Positions 8,232 to 16,393 of a DNA stretch of 64,000 nt are shown here, piece by piece. The notes beneath the pieces were generated by a model. The model was not told the origin of the DNA. It saw nothing but the letters and a program-made list of their open reading frames with translations, and did not search any database. Every line of letters starts with the position of its first letter. The first letter of the stretch is position 1. The stretch lies in the IMG/VR virus record IMGVR_UViG_3300009502_000028, positions 1-64,000 of that record. One strand, written 5' to 3'. A program made the position numbers and the translations under genes. The DNA is from a virus.

Positions 8232-8501
8232 TTAATACACAAATATTTTTCGTTTCTTTGCAATGAACCAACATGAACCGGCATTGCCATAGCAAGTGCT
8301 ATAAATCCTAAACAGCTTGCCATTAAAATTAATTTTAAGACTTGTAGTCAATTTAGCACCGTAGCCAGTAGCGGTTTCCTGTAAACACCGTTCTTGCCAA
8401 GGTAGCATGTCCGTAATCAATTCCGATCGATTAACCGAAAGTGAACCGGCACCCACAATTGCCCCGTGTGGCGTAACATCAATATCAGTGAATAATTTCA
8501 T
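8232..8501 (-). CDS. Hypothetical protein, 89 aa
   Basis: Not recognised. Begins MKLFTDIDVTPHGAIVGAG and has a basic C-terminus. Its promoter and first bases are a near-copy of those of the 57-aa gene at 8021-8194. Confidence 0.65.
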   Translation of the reverse strand: MKLFTDIDVTPHGAIVGAGSLSVNRSELITDMLPWQERCLQETATGYGAKLTTSLKINFNGKLFRIYSTCYGNAGSCWFIAKKRKIFVY

Positions 8502-8532
8502 ATTTCAAAGTATATGAATTGTTTTAACAAAG

Positions 8533-8859
8533 TCAACCCTCTTCTTCCCGGCGAACGAGTTCTTCCATCATTATTTTATCGGCCTCATCGCTCGTCCATC
8601 CATTATGACGAGCAAGACGCCATTGTGCATGCAAACGGGAAAAGGCATTATAACTTACATCCGGTAATTCCCAAAGATTAACAATTTCATAGCTTAGCTT
8701 AGCAAGCGATTCGGTTGAATCATGAGTCCCCGATATGTTTTCGTAAGCCTGTTCTATCGCCGCCAATTTGCTATTGCCCTCGGCCCAATCACCATCTTGT
8801 CCAACCGAACAAGTTGGATTGAAGGCCACCGTGATAAGGTTTTTATTGTTTTTAATCAT
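8533..8859 (-). CDS. Hypothetical protein, 108 aa
   Basis: Mostly helical, acidic at the end (MMEELVRREEEG). No family recognised. TTGACT-16-TATGAT ends six bases before the ATG, a clear leaderless arrangement. Confidence 0.7.
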   Translation of the reverse strand: MIKNNKNLITVAFNPTCSVGQDGDWAEGNSKLAAIEQAYENISGTHDSTESLAKLSYEIVNLWELPDVSYNAFSRLHAQWRLARHNGWTSDEADKIMMEELVRREEEG

Positions 8860-9173
8860 GTCGCCATCATACCGATACCATAAAAAAAGTCAACGAAATA
8901 TCAAAACTATTTCACGGCAAAGCGGGTTCCTGCCATTATGGCATACTAGAAGTCACCCCACGGGATCAATTCTAACCTTAGATTTAATAAAAACCGGAGC
9001 TTGACTTTCTGAAAAAATCGGTATAATGAAAATCGCCGGTGAAATAGGAAAAAATAGATTCGGTGAAATCGGTGAAATCTGAAAAATAATTGAAGAAAAT
9101 TGTTGACTTTCATCCCGAAATCAATAAATTGGTGAAATCATAGTTGAAAAACAATTAAACCAAAAACAAAATT

Positions 9174-9359
9174 ATGGGCAGACCGAGAAAGAATAAAAAC
9201 GTAGAAGTTAATGAATTCGGTGAAATCATCGGATCAATAGATGCCGAAAATGTCGGTATAATGGGATTATTTCAACCCCAAGAATGCGATATTATAGACG
9301 AAATGCAAACCAATGAAGCTTTGCGCCAATATCGCCTAGAAAAATTAGAAGAAGAATAA
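9174..9359 (+). CDS. AT-hook protein, 61 aa
   Basis: Starts with GRPRKNK, an AT-hook-like minor-groove binding motif, followed by an acidic tail. One of the few plus-strand genes in this part. TTGACT and TAAATT boxes lie about 50-70 bases upstream. It is followed by a solitary CRISPR-type repeat at 9372. Confidence 0.65.
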   Translation: MGRPRKNKNVEVNEFGEIIGSIDAENVGIMGLFQPQECDIIDEMQTNEALRQYRLEKLEEE

Positions 9360-9371
9360 TTTAGTAATTTA

Positions 9372-9414
9372 GTGATATAGAGATATAGAGACTGGTCTGT
9401 TCCAGCACGTCACT
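9372..9414 (-). repeat. Solitary CRISPR-type repeat, expanded
   Basis: Repeat with a short internal duplication (ATATAG twice), lying 12 bases after the stop of the 61-aa gene. CTGG/CCAG core intact. Confidence 0.8.
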
Positions 9415-9433
9415 AAATATATACATTTATTAG

Positions 9434-9461
9434 TTGACTCCTATCCGTAAATCCGTATAAT
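9434..9461 (+). promoter_or_regulatory. Promoter of the 90-aa gene
   Basis: TTGACT at 9434 and a perfect TATAAT at 9456 with 16 bp spacing. Confidence 0.75.
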
Positions 9462-9504
9462 CATATCACAGTAAAAAAACAATTAACCGATTAAAAACAA
9501 AAAT

Positions 9505-9777
9505 ATGCTTGACTTTATGCTTGACTTAAAGATGATGGTAGCCGGGATTAACAGTAATGGAGAACCAGACTTTTACTTTTGTAAATTAATCTGTACCGAA
9601 GATGATTACGATAATGGGTATCATTATAAATTTGCTATGAATAAAGCGGAACAAGCGGATTTTGAACCCAAATTGGCATTTGATCAAGATGATGCTGCCG
9701 GTAAAGCAATCGTAGATCATTTTAGTTGGGAAAGTGCTGATACCTTTACCGTACAGTCTGAGTGTTTTAGTGACTGA
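9505..9777 (+). CDS. Acidic hypothetical protein, 90 aa
   Basis: Contains FYFCKLICTEDDYDNGYHY, then an acidic C-terminal half. Similar small acidic proteins seem frequent in large phages, but I know no function. A good promoter lies at 9434-9461. The stop codon runs into a degenerate CRISPR-type repeat. Confidence 0.7.
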   Translation: MLDFMLDLKMMVAGINSNGEPDFYFCKLICTEDDYDNGYHYKFAMNKAEQADFEPKLAFDQDDAAGKAIVDHFSWESADTFTVQSECFSD

Positions 9778-9795
9778 TATATCCCAGCACGTCAC
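9769..9795 (-). repeat. Degenerate solitary CRISPR-type repeat
   Basis: Shortened copy overlapping the TGA stop of the 90-aa gene. Confidence 0.6.
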
Positions 9796-9853
9796 TACAT
9801 ATATGCCGGAGAAGGGTGATAAAAAATTATTACTCCTTCTCCGGTAGTGTTTT

Positions 9854-9880
9854 AGTGACTGGTCTGTTCCAGTAATTCAC
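9854..9880 (-). repeat. Solitary CRISPR-type repeat, short form
   Basis: GTGACTGGTCTGTTCCAG core with symmetrical GTGA/TCAC ends; the ATATAG part is lost. Confidence 0.75.
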
Positions 9881-9932
9881 TAGAAATTTCAAAAAAATGC
9901 AATTCGTTTTAATTCTAATCTTAGAGTTGATA

Positions 9933-9958
9933 GTGACTGGTCTGTTCCAGTAATTCAC
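9933..9958 (-). repeat. Solitary CRISPR-type repeat, short form
   Basis: Same short form as at 9854, next to a palindrome copy (9909-9930). Confidence 0.75.
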
Positions 9959-9969
9959 TAAATATATAA

Positions 9970-9998
9970 AAAATCCCCCGTCACTTGACAGGGGATTT
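9970..9998 (-). terminator. Rho-independent terminator
   Basis: Stem AAATCCCC/GGGGATTT with a T-rich tail on the minus strand, after the two-gene unit ending at 10019. Confidence 0.75.
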
Positions 9999-10000
9999 GT

Positions 10001-10025
10001 AGATTAGATTAGATTAGATTAGATT
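10001..10025. repeat. AGATT x5 microsatellite
   Basis: Five tandem AGATT units. The stop codon of the gene ending at 10019 lies inside it. Confidence 0.9.
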
Positions 10026-10342
10026 CCTTTGATTCGATTTCGGATAGCCAGAGAAGGAATATCCCCGGCTACCCTAAGAACATCGGTAACGAATTCCTCA
10101 TAATGCCGGTGATCAATTCTATTATCTCTTTCCATTGCCAACACTTCAATACGCCTACCCTCTTTATAGTCATTAAGAACTTTAAGACGAGCAATCATAT
10201 AAGGGTTTTCTTTGGTCGTATCCGTGAGCGTAGAACCCGGCTCCTTGCCTTTAACAGGAACATTAGGCAATCGTTGCTCAGTCTTGTTAAATTGAGCTAC
10301 ACGGTTCGTATATGTTTCAGGGATAGGCTTATTCGATTTCAT
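10019..10342 (-). CDS. Hypothetical protein, 107 aa
   Basis: Charged, helical, not recognised. It starts two bases after the stop of the upstream 216-aa gene, so the two are probably co-transcribed and ended by the terminator at 9970. Confidence 0.7.
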   Translation of the reverse strand: MKSNKPIPETYTNRVAQFNKTEQRLPNVPVKGKEPGSTLTDTTKENPYMIARLKVLNDYKEGRRIEVLAMERDNRIDHRHYEEFVTDVLRVAGDIPSLAIRNRIKGI

Positions 10343-10344
10343 AT

Positions 10345-10995
10345 TTACACAACTTGAAACAATTGAGTTTCCTTCCCCTTAGCATTACGCCTCTCGGTAC
10401 GGGTTCGCTTTACCGTCCCAGCCGCTTCACAGTCCCTCAAAAACACTGCCGCCACAGAATAATCAGTATTGTTTAGTTTACATAGCTCCGTTGTACTAAA
10501 CTCCCCCGACGGAATACTTAGCAACGGACGATCATTCTTGGGCCGTCCCCTCGACTTAGTAACATTAGACGGCACTTCATTTGTATCTACATTATCGTTT
10601 TCAATCATATTATTAGTTTCTTCGATTTCTTCAATTTCTATTAGTTCTTTTGTAAGCTGTTCAAATTTCCATCGTGCCCCGCCAGCTTGATAAGCGGGAT
10701 ACGACCAGGCTGATATTCCAAACTTAGACGCCCCAGGATATTCCTCAAAATCCTCAGCATACGTAATTGATTTGCCACCAGGTAACGAATACGTTCCTGC
10801 CTTCTTTATCGAAGGCGCAATAACTTCAAATCCAAATGTTTCCCCTTCTTTATCTCCAATCGCATGAATACGTTCATATATGTATACAGCTTTACCTTTA
10901 GGGGTAAAACCTTTTTTAATTTGCCGGAAAAATTGCATCCCGGTGCCATTGGCATTAGTTTTGAATTCAACTTCAATTTGTTTCATCTTGCTCAT
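10345..10995 (-). CDS. Putative DNA-binding protein with AT-hook, 216 aa
   Basis: Three parts are visible: a beta-rich N-terminal domain (1-110), an acidic linker, and KSRGRPKNDRP (about 147-157), an AT-hook. The C-terminal part (FSTTELCKLNNTDYSVAAVF) looks like a winged helix. The two AT-hook proteins at 9174 and 13402 share the GRPR/GRPK core. Promoter TTGACT-16-TATAAT upstream. Confidence 0.65.
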   Translation of the reverse strand: MSKMKQIEVEFKTNANGTGMQFFRQIKKGFTPKGKAVYIYERIHAIGDKEGETFGFEVIAPSIKKAGTYSLPGGKSITYAEDFEEYPGASKFGISAWSYPAYQAGGARWKFEQLTKELIEIEEIEETNNMIENDNVDTNEVPSNVTKSRGRPKNDRPLLSIPSGEFSTTELCKLNNTDYSVAAVFLRDCEAAGTVKRTRTERRNAKGKETQLFQVV

Positions 10996-11031
10996 TATAC
11001 CGATACACCATCAAAAGTCAACTATTTTCAA

Positions 11032-11054
11032 TGTCGGTTTGTTCCAGCACTTCA
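11032..11054 (-). repeat. Partial solitary CRISPR-type repeat
   Basis: Half repeat (GTTCCAGCACTTCA) just upstream of the promoter of the 216-aa gene. Confidence 0.6.
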
Positions 11055-11090
11055 TTATCGCATACAGTAGCACATATTCCCAGTGTTTTA

Positions 11091-11116
11091 GTGACTGGTC
11101 TGTTCCAGCACTTCAC
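11091..11116 (-). repeat. Solitary CRISPR-type repeat
   Basis: Short form. The flank TGTCTATCATATATAGCA is repeated after the next copy at 11220, so repeat and flank were duplicated together. Confidence 0.8.
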
Positions 11117-11219
11117 TGTCTATCATATATAGCACTTATCCCCGAAACATGCAAGTTATTTTAACTCTAACCTTAGATTTATTCACAAGGGATAAATTTA
11201 AAAAAGATAACAACATAAA

Positions 11220-11253
11220 GTGATATAGTAACTGGTCTGTTCCAGCACTTCAC
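11220..11253 (-). repeat. Solitary CRISPR-type repeat
   Basis: Near-complete copy identical to the array repeat over the central 34 bases, with the same flank as the 11091 copy. Confidence 0.85.
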
Positions 11254-11326
11254 TGTCTATCATATATAGCACATATTCCAGAACATGCAACCACCGACTT
11301 AAATTATACTGCTTTAGTTGGAATTG

Positions 11327-11539
11327 TCAAGCCTTTGCTTCGTTTTCTGGTTGAACCATTTTAAATGATAATGCTGGCTTGCTCTCGATTTCTTCCATTT
11401 CCGCATCATCAATCATATCCCCCGTTTCATCTTCAAATTCAACCACGTCCCCGGCAACAAAGTCTTGTCCAACCCATTGTTTTTTTTCTGTATCCCATTG
11501 TTGAACTACAAACCCATAGGTAATTTTGTTAATAATCAT
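11327..11539 (-). CDS. Acidic hypothetical protein, 70 aa
   Basis: Acidic protein (DETGDMIDDAEMEEIE). Not recognised. Its start is preceded by TTGACA and TATACT-like boxes. Confidence 0.6.
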   Translation of the reverse strand: MIINKITYGFVVQQWDTEKKQWVGQDFVAGDVVEFEDETGDMIDDAEMEEIESKPALSFKMVQPENEAKA

Positions 11540-11619
11540 ATTAGGATAATATACTACATTTCTGTTTTGTCAAGACTTAGTTCCCCGCCCTGTTATAGAC
11601 GGGAAACTAATAGATTTAA

Positions 11620-11925
11620 TTAATCCGGTTTTCCATCCAAATAAATTTCCGTGTTCATTGCATGCAATAATGTTAGTTGAATTTCTTCACCCGTTGTATC
11701 CGTGAGAAATAAAGAATTCCCAATCGCTTTAACTTCTTGATTATCTTGTCGATAGAATTCCACCAGAAACACTTTCCCGTGTTCATCCGTAGAGTCTAAG
11801 GACAAAAACATTTTTGGCTCATTATCCTCATCTTGCAATGCTGGGAATGTAAGAAAATAATCCGCCCAAATAACCGCCGAACAATCTTCCAATAACCGAT
11901 ATGCTTGATTCAATGTAATTTTCAT
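11620..11925 (-). CDS. Hypothetical protein, 101 aa
   Basis: Not recognised; mixed alpha/beta appearance. It starts 13 bases after the stop of the 103-aa gene, so the genes at 12455, 12250 and 11925 probably form one minus-strand unit. Confidence 0.7.
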   Translation of the reverse strand: MKITLNQAYRLLEDCSAVIWADYFLTFPALQDEDNEPKMFLSLDSTDEHGKVFLVEFYRQDNQEVKAIGNSLFLTDTTGEEIQLTLLHAMNTEIYLDGKPD

Positions 11926-11938
11926 GTTTTTATTATTC

Positions 11939-12250
11939 TTATACCGTCATATTACTGATTTCTGTCTCTTTTGCAAGTGTTTCTTTCACCCATTCATACG
12001 ATTTATCGTCCCCATCAATTTCAATTCCAAGCGCATTCTCATAACAGGAATCTACCATTGCCGCCACCATTTCATCACACTGCGAATAAACCAATCTAAA
12101 GAATTGATCATCCGGCAAATTCATTTGCAAAAGAGAAAAACAATTCCCGTACGTTTGCCCTTGATCATCATACGCACGGTATCCGTAAGTCTGATTTTGG
12201 GTGTTCCAATTAGTAAATATTGTTCGCTGTAGGGTAACTCTATTATTCAT
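11939..12250 (-). CDS. Hypothetical protein, 103 aa
   Basis: Start MNNRVTLQRTIF chosen because the upstream gene stops at 12267 and the longer frame would overlap it heavily. Second in a three-gene unit. Acidic C-terminal half, no family recognised. Confidence 0.65.
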   Translation of the reverse strand: MNNRVTLQRTIFTNWNTQNQTYGYRAYDDQGQTYGNCFSLLQMNLPDDQFFRLVYSQCDEMVAAMVDSCYENALGIEIDGDDKSYEWVKETLAKETEISNMTV

Positions 12251-12266
12251 GTTCATAGTGTTAACA

Positions 12267-12455
12267 TTAATCTTCAAGCAATTCGATAAGACAATCACCA
12301 TAGGAATACAAGTTTCCCCCTGGCTCAAGTGTTTGATCAGTATCTTCATTATAGTATCCCAGTAAGGTACCGCCAGAAGAAAGCAATTCCTTACCATTAG
12401 CAGTCTCTTTAACATATCCCCGGCACTTTGCACCGGGACCAAGTATTGTTCTCAT
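12267..12455 (-). CDS. Conserved small phage/plasmid-type protein, 62 aa
   Basis: ILGPGAKCRGYVKE and GGTLLGYYNEDTDQT form two similar beta-hairpin units. This GPG..lG/G.llGYY...D.T pattern recurs in small proteins of phages and plasmids as far as I recall. Function unknown. TTGACT-TATTCT promoter upstream. Confidence 0.7.
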   Translation of the reverse strand: MRTILGPGAKCRGYVKETANGKELLSSGGTLLGYYNEDTDQTLEPGGNLYSYGDCLIELLED

Positions 12456-12506
12456 AAATAAAAGAATACCGTTAACTTGATTAAAGTCAACGGTATTTAG
12501 TGTTTT

Positions 12507-13316
12507 TTATGCCGCTATTTTATCGGCAAAAACTCGTTTAACTTTCCAGCCTTCTGCACTATTCTGCTTTTTAACTTTCTTGTCACCAAAATATTTGGCT
12601 TTATATCCACCTTTGCCATGCGTTTTAATTTTCTGCCATGCTTTACTAGCCTTTGTTCCCGCCGGTTGGATGCCATGTATGACAATGGCAAAGTCCTTGT
12701 CATAATTCCAGACATGCGAATCATCATGGTCAATTTGAAGCTTCCATTTCCGGCGTGCCTCTCGCTCAGATAACACAACCCGCACCGACCGCAACCCAAA
12801 CATTTCAATCAAATTGTCATGCGTCCCACCCCTTGAGGCTACAATCCTAAAATTAGCAGGAATTGCCTCTAATCGCTTTACCCAATAAGGCAATGCCTTA
12901 GTATAACCATAGAAAATTAGATTAGAATGATTTTGAGCAACCATAAGCCAAGCATCGAAATATGCTTGCGAAAAGAAATCGCCGCTTTGATGAAATCTAA
13001 CCAATTTGATTTTTTTCTTCCCTTCCAAAGATTGTTCAATCAAATTTGCCATACCGATTGTTGTTTTAGCGTTTTTAATAAGCTCAAAATTATTCCACCG
13101 ACTTCTCCGTATGTTAGGAAATAAACACTCTGCCGTTGTGGCATAACAACGGAATTGCGTATGTGGACCATCTTTAATCTTGCCGGTAACTTTATCCGAA
13201 CAAGACCGGCACTCGTTCGCAAAAGGACATGTATATCCTGCCGGAAGGGAAAGAATTGCAGTGTCTTTTGATAACTTTGCATTGCCGTGAGTGAAACTTA
13301 ATTTTGTTTTATTCAT
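12507..13316 (-). CDS. Gp88-like phage protein, 269 aa
   Basis: Contains SLPAGYTCPFANECRSCSD (residues 23-41), DGPHTQFRCYATT and VRFHQSGDFFSQAYFDAW, which match the Gp88 family of phage proteins in order and spacing. The cysteines may bind a metal. The function of the family is unknown. The DNA lies between a short-leader promoter and the AT-hook gene. Confidence 0.8.
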   Translation of the reverse strand: MNKTKLSFTHGNAKLSKDTAILSLPAGYTCPFANECRSCSDKVTGKIKDGPHTQFRCYATTAECLFPNIRRSRWNNFELIKNAKTTIGMANLIEQSLEGKKKIKLVRFHQSGDFFSQAYFDAWLMVAQNHSNLIFYGYTKALPYWVKRLEAIPANFRIVASRGGTHDNLIEMFGLRSVRVVLSEREARRKWKLQIDHDDSHVWNYDKDFAIVIHGIQPAGTKASKAWQKIKTHGKGGYKAKYFGDKKVKKQNSAEGWKVKRVFADKIAA

Positions 13317-13401
13317 GGGTATAGTGTATGAATATAATATAAAAAGTCAAGAAAAGACGGAAAGAATATTTTACTTTTCTCGCCGTCTTTATTGTAAACC
13401 A

Positions 13402-13854
13402 TTATACCGTCACCAGATTCTCCACCGCATCAGTCACCGGAACCGCATCAGTCACCGCAACCGTATCAGTCACCGGAACCGCAACCATATCCACCGGAGG
13501 GGCCACCGGAAGCTTGCTGTTCATCTTACGAGTCTTTGCAGCCTTCTTTGCCGCCTTAGACCGTTGCAATGCCGCAACCGCAATAAACACAGTCAATGGC
13601 TTTCCCACCCCGCCCGTAGGAATTCGCTCCCCACTATCCACACACCAATTTTCCGCAATCCACCTATTCTTATGCTGATATAAACTCAATGCACAAACAT
13701 CAGGGTTCAATGCCTTAACATCATTCATTGTCCACGTATTTGTCTCCGGCTTCTTAATTTCAAACCTGGGCCGCCCACGCCCACGCTTAACTTCTGTCGC
13801 CGTTACCGTTTCCGTTTCCGTCACAACAACTACTTCCGTATTTTGTTTTTTCAT
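13402..13854 (-). CDS. AT-hook protein with repetitive C-terminus, 150 aa
   Basis: GRGRPRF at residues 25-31 is a classical AT-hook. The last 30 residues repeat a short VPVTD/VAVTD motif encoded by near-identical GGTGACTGATGCGG units (13425-13490), a small expandable tract. Probably a DNA-binding protein; the rest is not recognised. Promoter TTGACA-17-TATAGT upstream. Confidence 0.7.
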   Translation of the reverse strand: MKKQNTEVVVVTETETVTATEVKRGRGRPRFEIKKPETNTWTMNDVKALNPDVCALSLYQHKNRWIAENWCVDSGERIPTGGVGKPLTVFIAVAALQRSKAAKKAAKTRKMNSKLPVAPPVDMVAVPVTDTVAVTDAVPVTDAVENLVTV

Positions 13855-13950
13855 TTTTTATTGTTTTATTTGTTTAATCGCTTAACTTTACTAACTATAC
13901 CGATATTTTTTATTTTGTCAATGATTACTTGTTTCGTCTTACGTCTTATT

Positions 13951-13976
13951 GTGTCTGGTCTGTTCCAGCACTTCAC
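13951..13976 (-). repeat. Solitary CRISPR-type repeat
   Basis: Short form in the 386-bp gap 13855-14240, which also holds the repeat at 14032, a palindrome at 14124 and a small promoter-terminator unit at 14164-14230, but no gene. Confidence 0.8.
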
Positions 13977-14031
13977 TAAATAAATTATACCGGTTTATTC
14001 AAAATTATCAACTACAAAGTTTCATTTTTTA

Positions 14032-14064
14032 GTGATATAGTGTCTGGTCTGTTCCAGCACTTCA
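14032..14064 (-). repeat. Solitary CRISPR-type repeat
   Basis: Near-complete copy, followed on the plus strand by ATATTCCAGAACATGCAA, the same flank as after the 11220 copy. Confidence 0.85.
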
Positions 14065-14163
14065 CTATTGCATATTCCAGAACATGCAAAAGTCAAACGA
14101 AATCATATCCCCCCCCCACAGTTGATCAACTCTAACCTTAGAATTGTTGCCGGTGAATAAATA

Positions 14164-14235
14164 AAAAATGCCCCTCCCGGCACTATACCGAGAGAGAGCA
14201 GATAACACTATACCGATTGACCAAAAAAAGTCAAG
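14164..14235 (-). ncRNA. Candidate short RNA: promoter to terminator
   Basis: TTGACT-16-TATAGT reads into only about 50 bases that fold as TCTCGG/CCGGGA and end in six T. No start codon lies between. It may be a tiny RNA or the remains of a deleted cassette. Confidence 0.35.
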
Positions 14236-14240
14236 CGAAA

Positions 14241-14504
14241 TCAGTAATAATTTTTACGGTCTTGTGTATCGGTATAGCTCTTTCGGTCTTGTCCCTCAGT
14301 GCCATCCGGTTCAGGGATTTCTACCGCTTCTTTTGAAATAATTTCTTCGATAATTATTTCTTCTTCGTCCAACGTATCAGCAATATCAATATCAAGATGT
14401 TGAATAACTTCTTCTTTCTTAGGAACATGAGCACACCGAACAAGATAAAATCCGGCTCCATACTCGTGACGATGTATCACTGCATATAATGTTTTATTTC
14501 TCAT
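14241..14504 (-). CDS. Acidic hypothetical protein, 87 aa
   Basis: Begins MRNKTLYAVIHRHEYGAGFY, then a strongly acidic stretch (LDEEEIIIEEIISKE) and a tail repeating DRKxYTD. Not recognised. Leaderless-type promoter. Confidence 0.65.
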   Translation of the reverse strand: MRNKTLYAVIHRHEYGAGFYLVRCAHVPKKEEVIQHLDIDIADTLDEEEIIIEEIISKEAVEIPEPDGTEGQDRKSYTDTQDRKNYY

Positions 14505-14542
14505 TATCAGAATTATACCGATTTATTTGTTTTTGTCAAATT

Positions 14543-14575
14543 AAAAAAGAGAGGGGGTTTTTAGGCTCCCTCCCT
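14543..14575 (-). terminator. Rho-independent terminator
   Basis: Stem GGGAGGG/CCCCCTC with six T on the minus strand, 12 bases after the stop of the DUF932 gene. Confidence 0.75.
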
Positions 14576-14587
14576 GATTCCTCACCC

Positions 14588-15616
14588 CTAATCTTTAGCA
14601 GTATTCACTAACAATTCTTCGCCCCGTGCTCTGGTTGTTTCCCGCAATTCCCCATTCCTAACCAGATTCCAGAATTCTGCTTTGTTGGCTTGACCAGACC
14701 CATAATCGCTCGATACCATTTGTCGCATCACATTTTCACCGCCAGAAGAAAAGTGAGTGTAAAAGTCCGTGGTAGCTGAAAACGCATCGGCCAACGTTTC
14801 ACCCCTGTTTCCCCGCCCATTGACAAACAAATCATCCAACTTGGCAACCGTGTTGACCGCCCTAGTTGATAACCCCTTGGCTTTATCCGATACATTGCGC
14901 CCAATGAACCCAGCAAAGAGCTGGGTAACTCCGTTTCGGCTTACGGCTATTGCAGCTAGCTTGTCCATTTCCAGCTTGAATTCCGCCTGTACCCTAATAG
15001 CCTTATCTACCATTGAAGCAATGTCCGGCAACCGCAATTTAACATTCTTAGTATGCCGCTGGCTGATTCGGACGTTATCATCATCCGTCTTAGTCACCTT
15101 ATTTTCTACAGATACCAGATTGCACGAAAACGTATTGTCGCAAACCGTACAAATGTTGCTGGTATTGACCCAAAGTACCGAAGACTTATCATGTCCATTA
15201 CCGAAATTCAGGAATGCACCAAAATCCCGGCCCGCCGCCTTGAATTTCTCCATTCCCATCAATTCAATGCTCACAAATACCCGGCCCCGATTGCGCAAGG
15301 AACCTACTGAACTCACCGTATGCGGTGTGCCCGATATGCTGGCCTTAATCATATCCAAGAAATCCGCATTGTTCACCGGCTGAAAAGTCGCCGGATTATA
15401 TGGCTGGCCAACACGAATAACCGAATTATCCGAACAACGCAGATACACCCAAGGCAATTCTTCGTTATTTTCCAAATCCGCAATCTTGCGAGGAACCAAA
15501 TCCCATTCCCGCAACCAATTGTTGTCCAATGTCAAATCCGGCGTGATTACCGTCTTACCGTGCCATGCTTGCTCCTTACCCTGCTGCCTGTCATACTCAA
15601 AGATGCGATGCGCCAT
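14588..15616 (-). CDS. DUF932-family phage/plasmid protein, 342 aa
   Basis: N-terminal AHRIFEYDRQQGKEQAWHG, central ISGTPHTVSSVGSLRNRGRV and VSIEL..., then SVLWVNTSNICTVCDNTF match DUF932 (phage/plasmid-like protein TIGR03299) in order. The C-terminal AFSATTDFYTH part is also typical. These proteins are common in phages and mobile elements; the function is unproven, with single-strand DNA or replication roles suggested. Own promoter and terminator. Confidence 0.85.
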   Translation of the reverse strand: MAHRIFEYDRQQGKEQAWHGKTVITPDLTLDNNWLREWDLVPRKIADLENNEELPWVYLRCSDNSVIRVGQPYNPATFQPVNNADFLDMIKASISGTPHTVSSVGSLRNRGRVFVSIELMGMEKFKAAGRDFGAFLNFGNGHDKSSVLWVNTSNICTVCDNTFSCNLVSVENKVTKTDDDNVRISQRHTKNVKLRLPDIASMVDKAIRVQAEFKLEMDKLAAIAVSRNGVTQLFAGFIGRNVSDKAKGLSTRAVNTVAKLDDLFVNGRGNRGETLADAFSATTDFYTHFSSGGENVMRQMVSSDYGSGQANKAEFWNLVRNGELRETTRARGEELLVNTAKD

Positions 15617-15712
15617 AATTTTTGTTTCTTTCGATTCTGCTTTTTGTTTACCGTGTTTATCTATTACACTTCAAACTATACCGATTTATTTGTTTTTGTC
15701 AACCAGATTGTT

Positions 15713-15898
15713 TTATTTCTTCGGATATTTCTCACACGCCGTTTCCCAAGCATCTTTTTCATTCTTCCCATGTCCAAAGACATTCTCCTTACATTGTGGA
15801 TCACAAGGTTCATTATAGCACTTCACCATAACACCCTTCTTATCCGGTATCGCCGTCATTGACCCATCACATAGAGGACATTTATATTTAGTTATCAT
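15713..15898 (-). CDS. Small zinc-ribbon protein, 61 aa
   Basis: CPLCDG at residue 7 and CNEPCDPQC around 28-36, then DAWETACEKY at the end. The layout resembles Lar-type restriction-alleviation zinc ribbons, but identity is too weak for that name. Confidence 0.6.
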   Translation of the reverse strand: MITKYKCPLCDGSMTAIPDKKGVMVKCYNEPCDPQCKENVFGHGKNEKDAWETACEKYPKK

Positions 15899-16030
15899 AT
15901 TCCTTACATCTTACTACTCCCTCGTAAAAAAGCAAGCTATTCTTTCCGCAATCTTTCCAATCCAAATATCCCGCTCTCTCCCCTCCCTCCCTCTCTCCCT
16001 CCCAGTACGTACAACTATACCCATATCCCG

Positions 16031-16162
16031 ATCAACTCTAACCTTAGATTTATTCCTCTCATTAACTCTAACCTTAGAGTTATCCCGTCAAGTGGTATTT
16101 TCACCGATTAATTCTAACCTTAGATTTATTAAAAAAAAAAATAACTCTAACCTTAGAGTTAT
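16031..16162. repeat. Cluster of four palindrome copies
   Basis: Four copies of the AACTCTAACCTTAGAGTT-type palindrome at 16031, 16061, 16108 and 16141 lead into the tandem repeats at 16151. This is the densest cluster in the window. Confidence 0.8.
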
Positions 16163-16393
16163 TAATTATTTTATAAAAATAAATTGGTGAAATACCCATT
16201 CTTAGAGTTAATATTTATTTTATAAAAATAAATTGGTGAAATACCCATTCTTAGAGTTAATATTTATTTTATAAAAATAAATTGGTGAAATACCATTTTT
16301 AGAATTAATAATTATTTTTATAAAATAAATTGGTGAAATACCATTCTTAGAGTTAATATTTATTTTTATAAAAATAAATTGGTGAAATACCCG
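16151..16393. repeat. Iteron-like tandem repeats, five units of ~49 bp
   Basis: Units begin CTTAGAGTTAATATTTATT and end AATTGGTGAAATACCCATT; spacing is 48-50 bp. Each unit contains half of the dispersed palindrome and an AT-only inverted repeat. The AT-rich non-coding setting next to the CRISPR locus would suit a replication origin or a regulator-binding array. No gene lies in 15899-17045 apart from possible micro-ORFs. Confidence 0.8.

Noticed and set aside
9019-9090. 18-codon plus-strand ORF starting MKIAGEIGK after TATAAT
   Set aside because: The ATG overlaps the -10 box and the peptide mainly translates repeated GGTGAAAT motifs; more likely intergenic repeat sequence.
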